A stretch of DNA of 64,000 nucleotides from CAYWEM01 sp964457225 (GCA_964457225.1 CAYWEM010000002.1:62001-126000); one strand, 5' to 3'; positions 8,108 to 17,069 are shown, counted from the stretch's first letter. Numbers and translations are program-made. The notes: generated by a model from the sequence alone, not told the origin.

Positions 8108-9610
8108 ATGACTGATCCCGCCGAAAACCAAGAAAAAGAAGGACAGGAAGGAAAGATCCGCCGTCCCAGCCTGGCCGCCGCCCTTTTCCCGGTACTGCTT
8201 CTGATGGCCATGCTGACCGCCAATGTCTTCCTCTTTGATGACACTCTTGACGGCGCCAACCAGATGGCCCTGCTGCTGGCCGCCGCGGCCGCCGCCCTGG
8301 TCTCGGTTTATTACCGGATTTCCTGGAATGAAATCAGTTCGGGCATAGTGGCCACCATAGGCTCGGCCATGCCGGCTATCCTGATCCTGCTGTTCATCGG
8401 CTCCCTGGCCGGCACCTGGCTGTTGAGCGGAATAATACCGGCCATGATCTACTACGGCCTGGATCTCATCCAGCCGGGAATTTTTCTCTTTGCCACCGTG
8501 CTCATCTGCGCCCTGGTTTCCCTGGCCACCGGCAGTTCCTGGTCCACGGTAGCCACTATCGGCGTGGCCCTGCTGGGCATGGGCACGGTACTCGGCCTGG
8601 AAAAGGGGCTGGTGGCGGGAGCCATCCTTTCCGGAGCCTATTTCGGCGACAAGATGTCACCGCTTTCAGATACAACCAACCTGGCGCCGGCCATGGCCGG
8701 CACCGATCTTTTCACCCATATCCGCTACATGGCCCAGACGACCATGCCGACCATCATAATCACCATGATCATCTTTTTCGTCATCGGCCTGACCCGCTCG
8801 TTCGCCGATGTGGCCACCGAAATGGCCGGAGTTCAGGAAGCCATCATGGAGAAATTCATGGTGCATCCCGTGCTTTTCCTGGTCCCGGTGCTGATGATCA
8901 TTCTGATTGTCAGGAAAATTCCGCCGCTGGCCGCTCTGCTTTTCGGTTCCCTGGCCGCGGGCTTGATGGCGGTTGTTTTTCAGCCCGAACTGGTCAGGGA
9001 AATGGCCGGTATCGAGGGGGGCACACTGAAGGTTTCCTACGTCGGAGTCATGAAATCGATGTTCAGCGGCATAACGGTCCCGACCGACAACCCGGCCCTG
9101 GCCGACCTGCTGGACAGCGGCGGCATGGCCGGCATGCTGCCCACGGTCTGGCTGATAATTTCAGCCATGGTTTTCGGCGGTGTCATGGAGGCCGGAGGCC
9201 TGCTGAGCAGGATCACCTCGTCCATAATGCGCCTGGCCCGGTCAACCGGTTCCCTGGTGGCCACCACGGCCGGAACCTGCCTCTTCCTGAACGTCAGTGC
9301 TTCCGATCAGTACATATCAATAGTCCTGCCGGGAAGGATGTTCAAGGAAGCTTACCGGAACCAGGGCTTGAAACCCGAAGTTCTCAGCCGGGCCCTGGAA
9401 GGATCCGGCACCGTCACCTCGGTGCTGGTGCCCTGGAACACCTGCGGCGCCACCCAGTCAAGGGTGCTGGGGGTGCCGACCCTGGCTTACCTGCCCTATA
9501 CCTTTTTCTGCCTGATGAGCCCTTTCATGGAAATACTGTTCGCCTACCTCAACATCAAGATAAGAAGAATTCCCGTTGAAGAAAGAGAGCGTACGGCCGG
9601 CAAAGCCTGA
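8108..9610 (+). CDS. nhaC: Na+/H+ antiporter NhaC family
   Basis: A 500-residue integral membrane protein with about 11-12 hydrophobic segments, in the NhaC branch of the ion transporter superfamily. Typical NhaC stretches are visible: LIFIGSLAGTWLLSGIIPAMIYYGL, LATGSSWSTVATIGVALLG, GAYFGDKMSPLSDTTNL and ending motifs NVSASDQYISIVLPGRMF and VPWNTCGATQ (each given in part only as family landmarks). It exchanges Na+ for H+ (or related substrates such as amino acids or dicarboxylates in family relatives) across the inner membrane. ATG start with GGAG 8 bases upstream. The next gene overlaps its 3' end. Confidence 0.9.
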   Translation: MTDPAENQEKEGQEGKIRRPSLAAALFPVLLLMAMLTANVFLFDDTLDGANQMALLLAAAAAALVSVYYRISWNEISSGIVATIGSAMPAILILLFIGSLAGTWLLSGIIPAMIYYGLDLIQPGIFLFATVLICALVSLATGSSWSTVATIGVALLGMGTVLGLEKGLVAGAILSGAYFGDKMSPLSDTTNLAPAMAGTDLFTHIRYMAQTTMPTIIITMIIFFVIGLTRSFADVATEMAGVQEAIMEKFMVHPVLFLVPVLMIILIVRKIPPLAALLFGSLAAGLMAVVFQPELVREMAGIEGGTLKVSYVGVMKSMFSGITVPTDNPALADLLDSGGMAGMLPTVWLIISAMVFGGVMEAGGLLSRITSSIMRLARSTGSLVATTAGTCLFLNVSASDQYISIVLPGRMFKEAYRNQGLKPEVLSRALEGSGTVTSVLVPWNTCGATQSRVLGVPTLAYLPYTFFCLMSPFMEILFAYLNIKIRRIPVEERERTAGKA

Positions 9611-11441
9611 AGCCGAGGACTCTTCCCCCGGGCCGGTTACCGGCTTGAACCGGGGGGGGGATTTACTGCCCGGCAAGTGGCTGGTTCATTGTCCCGACGG
9701 TTCGCCGGATCGGCGGGAACTGCTGGAACTCCTGCTGGAACTGAGCCGGGTACCCGGGTTGCGGGAATCCGCCGCTGAACCTGTTGAAATCGAACTGCGC
9801 GGCCGCGGTTCAGAATTGAGCCTGGTAGTGAAAAGCTCCGGCAAATGTTTTTTTTATACTCCCGGCGGCGGCGGATTGACTGAACTGCCGCCGGCGCTCA
9901 GGCCTGAACCATCACCGCGCCGCTTCCCCCTGCAACCCACCGAAAGAGTCAGCCTGGTTTTCCCCAGTTTGCCCAGTGACCCTCGCTGGCGCTCAATCGG
10001 CCTGCCCACCGCCCATCTTTTCCTGGGCAGCAGCCTGGCCGCAGCCGGTTTCAAGGTCTATTCGCGGGTAATCACACTGCCGTCCGTTTTACCGCCGGAA
10101 AAAGTTAAATCCGGCGAGTTTCTCGGCCTCACTCTGTTCGCCGATCTTTTTATGGAGAGCCGCGCTTATCTGGAAGGGATAGAGTTGGAACCCGGAGCTT
10201 TGCTGGCGGTCGGCGGTCCCCTGGTGAGCAACAGTTTTCTGCCGAGCGTGCTGAACTTGCCCGCTGTACAGCTGTTCATCCGCGGGGAAGCCGAGTTCGC
10301 CCTGCCCAAGGTTCTCAAAGCACTGGCAAACGGCGATTACCGCTCCTTGTTCGCTGTTCCCGGGCTTTTCCTGCATTTACCGCCCTGGCTGGTGCTGTCC
10401 GATTCCGACCTGATCAGCCGGCCCCCGGATTTTTCATCGTGGCCGATTGATCTCAGCAGTTTCAGTGCCGGCCAGTTGGCAACCGGACTGGAAACAGCCC
10501 TGTCCAGGGGCTGTCGCAGATCCTGTGTTTTCTGCAGCCAGGTGTCCGGTCGCCGGCTCCGGCAATTGCCGGCGAAAAAATTCGGCGCATTGCTGGATGC
10601 CTACCTGGAGCAGGCAAGCTCACTTGGACTCCAGGCTTCAATAAAACGAACGGTCAACATCAACGACGATGACCTGCTCCAGGATCCAGGCTATGCCGCC
10701 CGGATCCTGGAGGAAATGAAGCAGAGGGGGTTCTCCAGCTGGGGTGTGCAGACTTCACCGGCTTCATTGCTGGGTTCGCAGGACGGCCTTAAACTCGACC
10801 TGCTTGACCTGGTAAGCAGTCCGGAATACTTCGTTTCCGGGCGACCGCTATTATGGCTGGGTACTGATGTCTTCCTGCCTGAGCGGGCCCGGCGCCTGGG
10901 GAAACCGCTAATTCCTGAACAGCTCTTTCACCGCCTGCTGGCCGCCCTGGAAGAAAGGGGAGTGCGGCACTGTCATTACTGGATAAGCAGTGATGCCCAT
11001 ACTGACTGGCTCGAGTTCTGCCGGGAGTTCGTTTTCATCTGCAAACTGGTTGAGCAGTATCCCCGTTTTCGCCTGCTGGCCCACGCGCCTTTCATAATTC
11101 CCTATCCGGAAACTGTCTTGTTCAGGCAACTGGCCGGCCGGCCTGGCCCCGGGAAGATCGTATTCCGGAAAAAAGAAGACCGCCGGGTCGGACTCTGGCC
11201 CCTTAACCTGGTAGCCGGGCTGGAAACCGACTGGCCGGAATTGAACTTCCTCCTGCATAACCGCCCCCTGGAACCGAGGCCCGGGTTTATCGATCTGCTG
11301 GCAAAAAGCGATTTCAAAGCCGCCGGGCTGGCGGCTTACGATTTCCTGCGCCGGGAGGTATTGAGCCTGCCTGCAGGCGATTCCAGGCAGACCGGGCTGA
11401 AAGCGGCCCAGGAAAAACTGGAAAGCTATCTCGAATCCTGA
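9576..11441 (+). CDS. Radical SAM protein with N-terminal B12-binding-like region
   Basis: A 621-residue protein with the radical SAM cluster motif Cys313-x3-Cys317-x2-Cys320 (SRGCRRSCVFCSQ). Residues about 124-260 (VFPSLPSDPRW..GLPTAHLFLGSSLAAAGFKV) look like the cobalamin-binding fold found ahead of many B12-dependent radical SAM enzymes; the usual DxHxxG cobalamin motif is not evident, so cobalamin binding is uncertain. The first 120 residues are not recognisable. Start as given is a TTG that overlaps nhaC by 35 bases with only a weak ribosome site, so the true start may be downstream. The substrate cannot be named. Confidence 0.75.
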   Translation: MKKESVRPAKPEAEDSSPGPVTGLNRGGDLLPGKWLVHCPDGSPDRRELLELLLELSRVPGLRESAAEPVEIELRGRGSELSLVVKSSGKCFFYTPGGGGLTELPPALRPEPSPRRFPLQPTERVSLVFPSLPSDPRWRSIGLPTAHLFLGSSLAAAGFKVYSRVITLPSVLPPEKVKSGEFLGLTLFADLFMESRAYLEGIELEPGALLAVGGPLVSNSFLPSVLNLPAVQLFIRGEAEFALPKVLKALANGDYRSLFAVPGLFLHLPPWLVLSDSDLISRPPDFSSWPIDLSSFSAGQLATGLETALSRGCRRSCVFCSQVSGRRLRQLPAKKFGALLDAYLEQASSLGLQASIKRTVNINDDDLLQDPGYAARILEEMKQRGFSSWGVQTSPASLLGSQDGLKLDLLDLVSSPEYFVSGRPLLWLGTDVFLPERARRLGKPLIPEQLFHRLLAALEERGVRHCHYWISSDAHTDWLEFCREFVFICKLVEQYPRFRLLAHAPFIIPYPETVLFRQLAGRPGPGKIVFRKKEDRRVGLWPLNLVAGLETDWPELNFLLHNRPLEPRPGFIDLLAKSDFKAAGLAAYDFLRREVLSLPAGDSRQTGLKAAQEKLESYLES

Positions 11442-11449
11442 GACTTGAG

Positions 11450-12547
11450 TTACTGGAGTTTGATACTCAACAGGCTTACCAGGGTGAAGATGGCGGCGAC
11501 TATCCAGAAACGAACCACTATCTTTGGTTCAGACAGGCCCAGGAACTGGAAAGTGTGATGGATCGGGGCACGATAGAGTATTCTGCGCTTCAGCAGGCGG
11601 ATTCCGATGAAATCCTGGATGAAAACCGAGAGGAATTCGATGACGAAGATGCCGCCGGCGATGAGAAAGAGGAATTCCTTTTTCAGCAACACGGCGCTGG
11701 TGCCGATCAGGCCGCCCAGGAGCAGTGAACCGGTGTCACCCATGAAGACTTCCGCCGGGTAGCAGTTGAACCAGAGGAAGGCGGCCAGGCCGCCGATCAG
11801 GGCGGCGTGCAGTATTACCAGTTCGCCGGCGCCCGGCAGGTAGGGGAAAAGCAGGTAGGAAGAGGCCAGCACATTGCCCATGATGTAAGCGAAAACAGCG
11901 TAAACCACGGCCACCAGCGCGGCCGGAACCGCGGCCAGTCCGTCAAGGCCGTCGGCGAAATTGATCGAGTTGGCGATGGCCACAATGGTCAGCACTATGA
12001 ACGGGTAGTAGAAATAGGAAAGATCCAGGAGGGCGGATTTGAAGAAGGGGAAATAGAGCAGGTATTGAATAGACTGCGGATAAGGGGAGTTGTCCGAAGC
12101 CAATAGCAATACGGCCAGGATTAGGCCGAAAAGCGACTGGAAAAAGAGCTTGCTCCAGCGGCCGAGACCGGCGTCACTGCCGCCGCGGGTGCTTTTGAGG
12201 TAGTCATCCATGAAGCCGAGGGCGGTGAACCAGAAAGCGGCGAAAACCGAGATGCGCAGGAACTGGTTGTCGAGCCGGCCCCAGATCACCAGGGAGAGTA
12301 TCAGCGCCAGGAAGACTATCAGGCCGCCCATGGTGGGGGTGCCGTCCTTGGTGCGGGTGGAAACATCGCCGTAATCCCTGGACTTGTCCCTGAAATGAAG
12401 ATGGTAAAGCACTGGAATCAGTTTCCGGCCCAGTACTATGCCCAGGAGAAAAGAAGTCAGCATGGCCATCAAGGCCCGGAAAGTAATATAACCGAGCAGT
12501 CTGTGACCGGGGAATTCACTGAAAAAGCCCAACAGCCAGGCGATCAT
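11450..12547 (-). CDS. mraY: Phospho-N-acetylmuramoyl-pentapeptide-transferase MraY
   Basis: Makes lipid I by moving phospho-MurNAc-pentapeptide from UDP to undecaprenyl phosphate at the inner face of the cytoplasmic membrane. The 365 residues have about ten membrane segments and the family motifs: TPTMGGL (71-77), FMDDY with Asp114/Asp115, NSINFADGLDG (193-203) and MGDTGSL with Asp271. The usual triple-His loop reads PIHHTFQF here: His330 and His331 are kept but the third position is Thr332 and the following FE is FQ. The start codon overlaps the stop of the murG-murJ gene by ATGA, so the two are translationally coupled. Confidence 0.95.
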   Translation of the reverse strand: MIAWLLGFFSEFPGHRLLGYITFRALMAMLTSFLLGIVLGRKLIPVLYHLHFRDKSRDYGDVSTRTKDGTPTMGGLIVFLALILSLVIWGRLDNQFLRISVFAAFWFTALGFMDDYLKSTRGGSDAGLGRWSKLFFQSLFGLILAVLLLASDNSPYPQSIQYLLYFPFFKSALLDLSYFYYPFIVLTIVAIANSINFADGLDGLAAVPAALVAVVYAVFAYIMGNVLASSYLLFPYLPGAGELVILHAALIGGLAAFLWFNCYPAEVFMGDTGSLLLGGLIGTSAVLLKKEFLFLIAGGIFVIEFLSVFIQDFIGIRLLKRRILYRAPIHHTFQFLGLSEPKIVVRFWIVAAIFTLVSLLSIKLQ

Positions 12548-15500
12548 GGTTTGTTTATCTCCCTCAGGATGGAGGCGGCGATGGCCTTGATCCTGAATTC
12601 AAGCTGGAATGAATTGGAGGTGAGCAGTACCCGGTCCAGCCAGGCCCTGGTTTCTTCGGCGGAAATGACACCGCGCCTGAAAAACGACCTGAGCGTTTCC
12701 AGCAGTTGTTCGCGCAACAGAACGTTGGCATGAATGCTGAACGGCTGCAGCCCGGGCAGGAAATCACGGTCGCCCTTGTCCTGGATCAGGCGCAGGCAAT
12801 TGAGCTTTTCTTCGTGGTTGCCTTTCTCCAGGAATCGTTTCAGGATCGGCCTGAACTGGTTGAGGTCCTGCTCGGGCAGATGGCGGCGCAGGTATTGCAG
12901 GGCGGCGACCCGGACCTCGTAGTAAGCGTCCGCCAGGGCGGACTGCAGTAAGGACCGGGTGGGTTCATCCCAGACGGCGAATTCGGCCAGGGAGGACAGC
13001 GCGTTGCGCCGGATGAAACCGTTCTTTTCGGAGCCGCTGACCATGCTTCGCAACAGGGGTACCCTCTTGCGGTCGGCCAGGACGCCGATCAGCTTGATGC
13101 CGATGTTGCGGATGCGCCAGTCCGCCGAGGCCAGGTAGATGGAGGTCTTGTACCTGAACTGTTCGGCTTCGGGAAGCGGGAGCCTGGCGACCTGCTCCAG
13201 GAAGAGGGCCGGGGGCAGTTGCTGCAGCGGCGCGGCCTTGAGTTTTTTCTTGCGGCCGAACCTGAAAACCAGGACATCGCTGTTTTTCATGATTATCGAA
13301 CTGAGAAAATAAACGGTGGCCCCGATAAAGGCCAGTGAAATGATCAGCATCAGGTGGTAGAGGAACTGGGGGCGCATGTTGATACGGGAAAAGACCATGG
13401 CCGATTCCAGGACCACTATCACCATGACCAGGGCGGCCAGCCCGCTTTTTATGAGAGAATCCGCCAGATCGTGCAGGGAAATGCTGATGTCATCCTGGAC
13501 CAGTTTTTTCTTGAGCACGATTATTCTCAACAGGGCGAAAAGCAGGAAGGAGATTGAAGTGCCCAGGGCCAGGCCGGCGAAACCGAGTGAAGTGCGGACC
13601 AGCATCACGTTCAGGCTTATGTTGAGCGCGACCAGGGCGACGTTCATTTTCAGCGAGGTCTTGATGTCCAGCCGGGCGGCGAAGATCCTGGTGGTCAGGG
13701 AATGGATGCCCCAGCCGACCAGGCCTATGGCGTAGAACTGCAGGGCCAGGGCGGTGTTGACCGTCGCCTGGGCCGTGAAACTGGATCTCTCCAGCAGTAC
13801 GGCCACCAGCGGCCGGGCCAGGATGATCATGAGCGCGGAAATCGGCAGAAGCAGGAATACGTTTATGCGGATGCCGTCCAGGAAAAGTCTCTTGGCCCTT
13901 TCCCGGTTGAAAAGAGCTATCTGCTCAGAAAAATCCTTCAGTATGACCGTGTTGATCGCCTGGGAAATGACCGCGAAAGGCAGGCGGAAGATTTCCATGG
14001 CGTAATAGAGGTAGGATATCGAGCCCACGGCCAGGCCCGAGGCCAGCACCTTGTCGACTATTTCACTTATCTTCGAGAGTAAAACGTCAAGGCTGATCGG
14101 GGTCAACTGGGCGTAGTACTTTTTGTTGGCCGTGCTGGACAGGCTGATTTTCGGCGGATGCTGGAAGGCCAGTTCCGGGGTGCGCAGCAGGCGGGCCATG
14201 AAAGGGTACAAAAAGACGATCTGCATGGTTCCACCCAGGAGCACGCCGTAGGCCAGGGCGTAACTGCCGCTCAGCGGCCTGAGCAGGAGGATGCCGATGA
14301 TGGAGCCGATCGAGAAAAAAACCGCCGAACCCTCGGCGATGCCGAAGCGGTTGAAGGCCTTGAGATATGCAGCCATGACCGCGGCCATGGTCACCAGGAA
14401 GAGGTAGGGGAAGAGCAGCTGGGTCATGCGGACTGTTTCGGCGGTCATCCCCTTGGCCGCAAAACCGGGAAAGAGGATCGGGATGATGTAGGGGGCGGCC
14501 AGTATGCCGGCCGCGGTACAGACGAAGGAAAGCAAGAGGGTGAAATTGATTATCGAGGCCGCCGACTGCCAGGTGCGGCGCCTGGACGAGCGATGAAACA
14601 GGCGCAGGAAAATGGGCATGAAAGCGTTTTCCAGGGCGTTTTCCGCCACCACCCGGCGCATCAGGTTGGCGATGCTCAGGCCCACGGCAAAAGCGTCCAT
14701 GGCTCGACCGGCGCCGAAAAGGGCTGCGGTGACAACTTCCCGGAAAAAACCTCCGATGCGTGATACGATGATGCCCATAGAAGAACCGATCACTTTCCGG
14801 TTGAAGGTTCTTTCCAGGTTGATCCCGGGGACGCTTTCGCTGTGTTTTTTCAACACGAATTCACGGCCGGCGGCTGATAACCGGTCGGATTCTTTCAGTT
14901 CATGCCAGTCCTTGACTTCGGCCCCGTTCAAAAGGACTTCGCCTTTTATCCTTTTCAGGACCAGGGCTTCATCCCGGGCCAGCAGGTTTATGGAAAACAG
15001 CAGGGCTTTTTCAGCCCCGGGCAGGTAAACGTCAGCCAGCATGGAGTTGCCGAAGGTGGTCGATTTGAACACCAGTTCGTGGATGTTTTCCCCGGCGGAT
15101 TCCTGCAGATAGAAGGTCGTTATCTCCTTTTCCGGGGCCCGCCTTTGCAAAAGGGCGATCAGTTCCCGGCGGATAATCGCTCCGGCGTCGACCTTTTCCA
15201 TTTTGGCCAGGGCGGATTTCATCGATCTCAGGGACCGGGGGGAGAGCATTTCGTCCAGCCTGGCCAGCAGGTCGGTTTCCGAAAGAACGATTTCATTTTT
15301 TCCCAGGCGCCTGACCACTTCCTCGTAGATGATGCCGGCCGCCCCGCTGCTGGCGATTTCGCGGGCATTGCAGATCTGGTGATCGCCGGGCAGATCGATT
15401 TTCGGAACCAGCAGGGCCGGGATGCCCATTCTGACTATTTCCTTCACCGATCCGGCTCCGGCCCGGGCCACTACCAGGTCGCTGACAGCGTATATGTCCT

Positions 15501-16320
15501 GGATGTTGTCGAAGTATTCCCTGATTATCAGTTTGCCGGGTATTTCGCATGAAATCCCGATTTCCTGCAGTGTTTTTATGGATTCATCGTAAGCCCGGTA
15601 TTCGGGGGTATTGGCCCGGCCGGTTGACCAGATCAGGGTCAGGCCTTCCCGGCTCAGGATATGCGGGACTATTTCAGCGCAGGCGCGGTTGATGGTGCGC
15701 GCCCCCATACTGCCGCCGAAGACGAACACCACCTTGTTGTCCACCGGGATGCCCAGTCTTTCCCTGATTTCCCGGCGGTCGCGGCGCTGGGTCGTGCTGA
15801 TGGCCGAGCGCATCGGGTAATCACTGTAAAAAGCTTTACCCGGATCGAAGTAATCCAGGGAGGAGGGAAAGGAAAGGGCGATCCGGTCGGCGAAAGAAGC
15901 CATCCACTGGTTCATGCGTCCGGGAACGGCGTTCTGTTCGTGCAGGAAAACTTTGAGTTTCAGCAGGCGGGCGGCCAGGATGACCGGGGCGGAAACGTAA
16001 CCGCCGCTGCCGATGACCAGGGCTGGTTTGAGGCGGCGCAGTTTCCAGTAGCTTTTCCAGGCGCCGGCCAGCATTAAGAGGAGAGGCTTCACGATGCGAA
16101 TAGAACGGAGTTTCATGGGCAGGCCGGCCGAGGCGACCGGCACGAAATCTATTTCGTGGGGCAGGGAGGTGATTATCTTGCGCTCGGCTCCGGCCGGGTT
16201 GCCGAAGTAATAAAAAGCCGCCATGGGATAGTCACGGCGCAGGATTTCGATGATGGCCACGTTGGGGTATACGTGGCCGCCTGTACCACCGCCGGTGAAG
16301 ACAAAAGAGGTTTTGCTCAT
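12544..16320 (-). CDS. MurG-MurJ fusion with FHA-like linker and C-terminal HEAT repeats
   Basis: One uninterrupted frame of 1258 residues. Residues 1-390 are MurG, the glycosyltransferase that turns lipid I into lipid II: GGGTGGH at 11-17, IGSGGYVSAP, LHEQNAVPG, FGGSMGARTIN, RAGAGSVKEI and the GDHQ acceptor loop (312-315). Residues about 398-492 resemble a degenerate FHA domain (ADVYLPG, GEVLLNGAEV, LKESDRLSAAGREFVLKK) lacking the GR and SxxH signature. Residues about 500-1015 are MurJ/MviN, the lipid II flippase, with RIGGFFRE, GAGRAMDAF, NLMRRVVAENALENAFMP and about 14 membrane segments. Residues 1035-1258 are helical HEAT-like repeats. Stand-alone MurG and MurJ are about 360 and 510 residues, so both parts are full length. 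Upstream of mraY and overlapping it. Base composition matches its neighbours and I see no sign of frameshift joining. Confidence 0.9.
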   Translation of the reverse strand: MSKTSFVFTGGGTGGHVYPNVAIIEILRRDYPMAAFYYFGNPAGAERKIITSLPHEIDFVPVASAGLPMKLRSIRIVKPLLLMLAGAWKSYWKLRRLKPALVIGSGGYVSAPVILAARLLKLKVFLHEQNAVPGRMNQWMASFADRIALSFPSSLDYFDPGKAFYSDYPMRSAISTTQRRDRREIRERLGIPVDNKVVFVFGGSMGARTINRACAEIVPHILSREGLTLIWSTGRANTPEYRAYDESIKTLQEIGISCEIPGKLIIREYFDNIQDIYAVSDLVVARAGAGSVKEIVRMGIPALLVPKIDLPGDHQICNAREIASSGAAGIIYEEVVRRLGKNEIVLSETDLLARLDEMLSPRSLRSMKSALAKMEKVDAGAIIRRELIALLQRRAPEKEITTFYLQESAGENIHELVFKSTTFGNSMLADVYLPGAEKALLFSINLLARDEALVLKRIKGEVLLNGAEVKDWHELKESDRLSAAGREFVLKKHSESVPGINLERTFNRKVIGSSMGIIVSRIGGFFREVVTAALFGAGRAMDAFAVGLSIANLMRRVVAENALENAFMPIFLRLFHRSSRRRTWQSAASIINFTLLLSFVCTAAGILAAPYIIPILFPGFAAKGMTAETVRMTQLLFPYLFLVTMAAVMAAYLKAFNRFGIAEGSAVFFSIGSIIGILLLRPLSGSYALAYGVLLGGTMQIVFLYPFMARLLRTPELAFQHPPKISLSSTANKKYYAQLTPISLDVLLSKISEIVDKVLASGLAVGSISYLYYAMEIFRLPFAVISQAINTVILKDFSEQIALFNRERAKRLFLDGIRINVFLLLPISALMIILARPLVAVLLERSSFTAQATVNTALALQFYAIGLVGWGIHSLTTRIFAARLDIKTSLKMNVALVALNISLNVMLVRTSLGFAGLALGTSISFLLFALLRIIVLKKKLVQDDISISLHDLADSLIKSGLAALVMVIVVLESAMVFSRINMRPQFLYHLMLIISLAFIGATVYFLSSIIMKNSDVLVFRFGRKKKLKAAPLQQLPPALFLEQVARLPLPEAEQFRYKTSIYLASADWRIRNIGIKLIGVLADRKRVPLLRSMVSGSEKNGFIRRNALSSLAEFAVWDEPTRSLLQSALADAYYEVRVAALQYLRRHLPEQDLNQFRPILKRFLEKGNHEEKLNCLRLIQDKGDRDFLPGLQPFSIHANVLLREQLLETLRSFFRRGVISAEETRAWLDRVLLTSNSFQLEFRIKAIAASILREINKP

Positions 16321-16333
16321 GATCAGGAGTGCC

Positions 16334-16362
16334 AGTATAGCATATTATGCCGATGATTATAA
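16334..16362 (-). promoter_or_regulatory. Possible promoter of murG-murJ with very short leader
   Basis: On the minus strand an extended -10 (TGCTATACT, hexamer 16339-16334) sits 13 bases before the ATG, with TTATAA at the -35 position 17 bases further up. Transcription would begin about 7 bases before the start codon. No Shine-Dalgarno sequence precedes that ATG, which agrees with a leaderless or nearly leaderless message. The -35 match is poor. Confidence 0.4.
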
Positions 16363-16513
16363 GCGCCTGGAAAGGATCGAGCCTGACCGGCGAAAGATGA
16401 GGTTTGCCGGGTGCATAATGCCTGGAATCCAGCGTATTTTCTTTTTCAGGCGCATAGATACCGGTCCCCGCAAGGGGAGAGGTTCCTGCCCCGGCCTGAT
16501 AGCATCCCGCCTG

Positions 16514-16784
16514 CCATAATCCTCCACATAGTTCCTTGAATAGCTTGAAAAACGCTTTTAGGATCTGGTTTTACCCTGGTGAAAGTGTGAATCAACGCTC
16601 ACCACTACGGTGCAGACCGACGTAAAGCCAGGCTGTACTAACATGACCAACTCGCTTCGCTCAGACAGTGGTCATGTTACCCCAGGGGGCACGTCCAGCC
16701 CGGCTTTGTCGGTTCCCTGCACCTTCGTTTTCGTTCGCTTATGCTTCACCCTTTCCCAGCATGAAAAACAGGTGCGGAATTAGG
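16514..16784 (-). repeat. Dispersed hairpin element, copy B (inverted)
   Basis: The same element as copy A, in the opposite orientation. Core inverted repeat 16581-16755; inner perfect stem TAACATGACCA / TGGTCATGTTA; ends CCATAATCCTCC on the left and GGTGCGGAATTAGG on the right. It lies in the 989-bp gap between murG-murJ and tcmP, just at the boundary where G+C content falls. The remainder of the gap: 16363-16513 shows nothing clear; 16785-16985 has a C/G-rich palindromic patch near 16875-16912; 16986-17069 is a tandem repeat; 17070-17309 is A+T-rich and without a convincing gene. Confidence 0.85.
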
Positions 16785-16985
16785 ATCTGCAACTTCGCTT
16801 GCAAAAAATGCCGTTGTTTCTTACAATCTACCTGGTTTTTCGAGATAAGCAACATGATGTTGTCAATTGGCCCGCAGGCCGCATCCGAAGCGGACCGGCG
16901 GCAGCCCGCCTTAACTATGAAACCGAATGATTTGCTCCAATCAGACAAAACTATCCGTCTTTCGGTTTATCATCCACCTGTGTTC

Positions 16986-17069
16986 GACATACCATGCCCT
17001 ATAAGGGGTTATTGTCTACATTCTGTGGTGGACATACCATGCCCTATAAGGGGTTATTGTCTACATTCT
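16986..17069 (+). repeat. Two-copy direct repeat, 45-bp period
   Basis: Two perfect 39-base copies (16986-17024 and 17031-17069) separated by GTGGTG. Each begins GACATACCATGCCC and ends TTGTCTACATTCT, with the small self-complementary core CCCTATAAGGG. Only two units and a 6-base gap, so it is a tandem duplication rather than a CRISPR. It lies about 240 bases before tcmP and could hold paired protein-binding sites, but that is speculation. Confidence 0.8.

Noticed and set aside
14158..15552. Long plus-strand frames antisense to murG-murJ
   Set aside because: G+C-rich third-position shadows, with Gln/Gly/His-rich translations typical of antisense reading; no domains.
16870..16915. Second attC-like patch (C/G-rich palindromic stretch ending near TTAACTATG)
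   Set aside because: Arms do not pair into the outer-stem plan of attC; too weak to call.
16986..17069. CRISPR-like direct repeats
   Set aside because: Only two copies with a 6-base gap and no cas genes.
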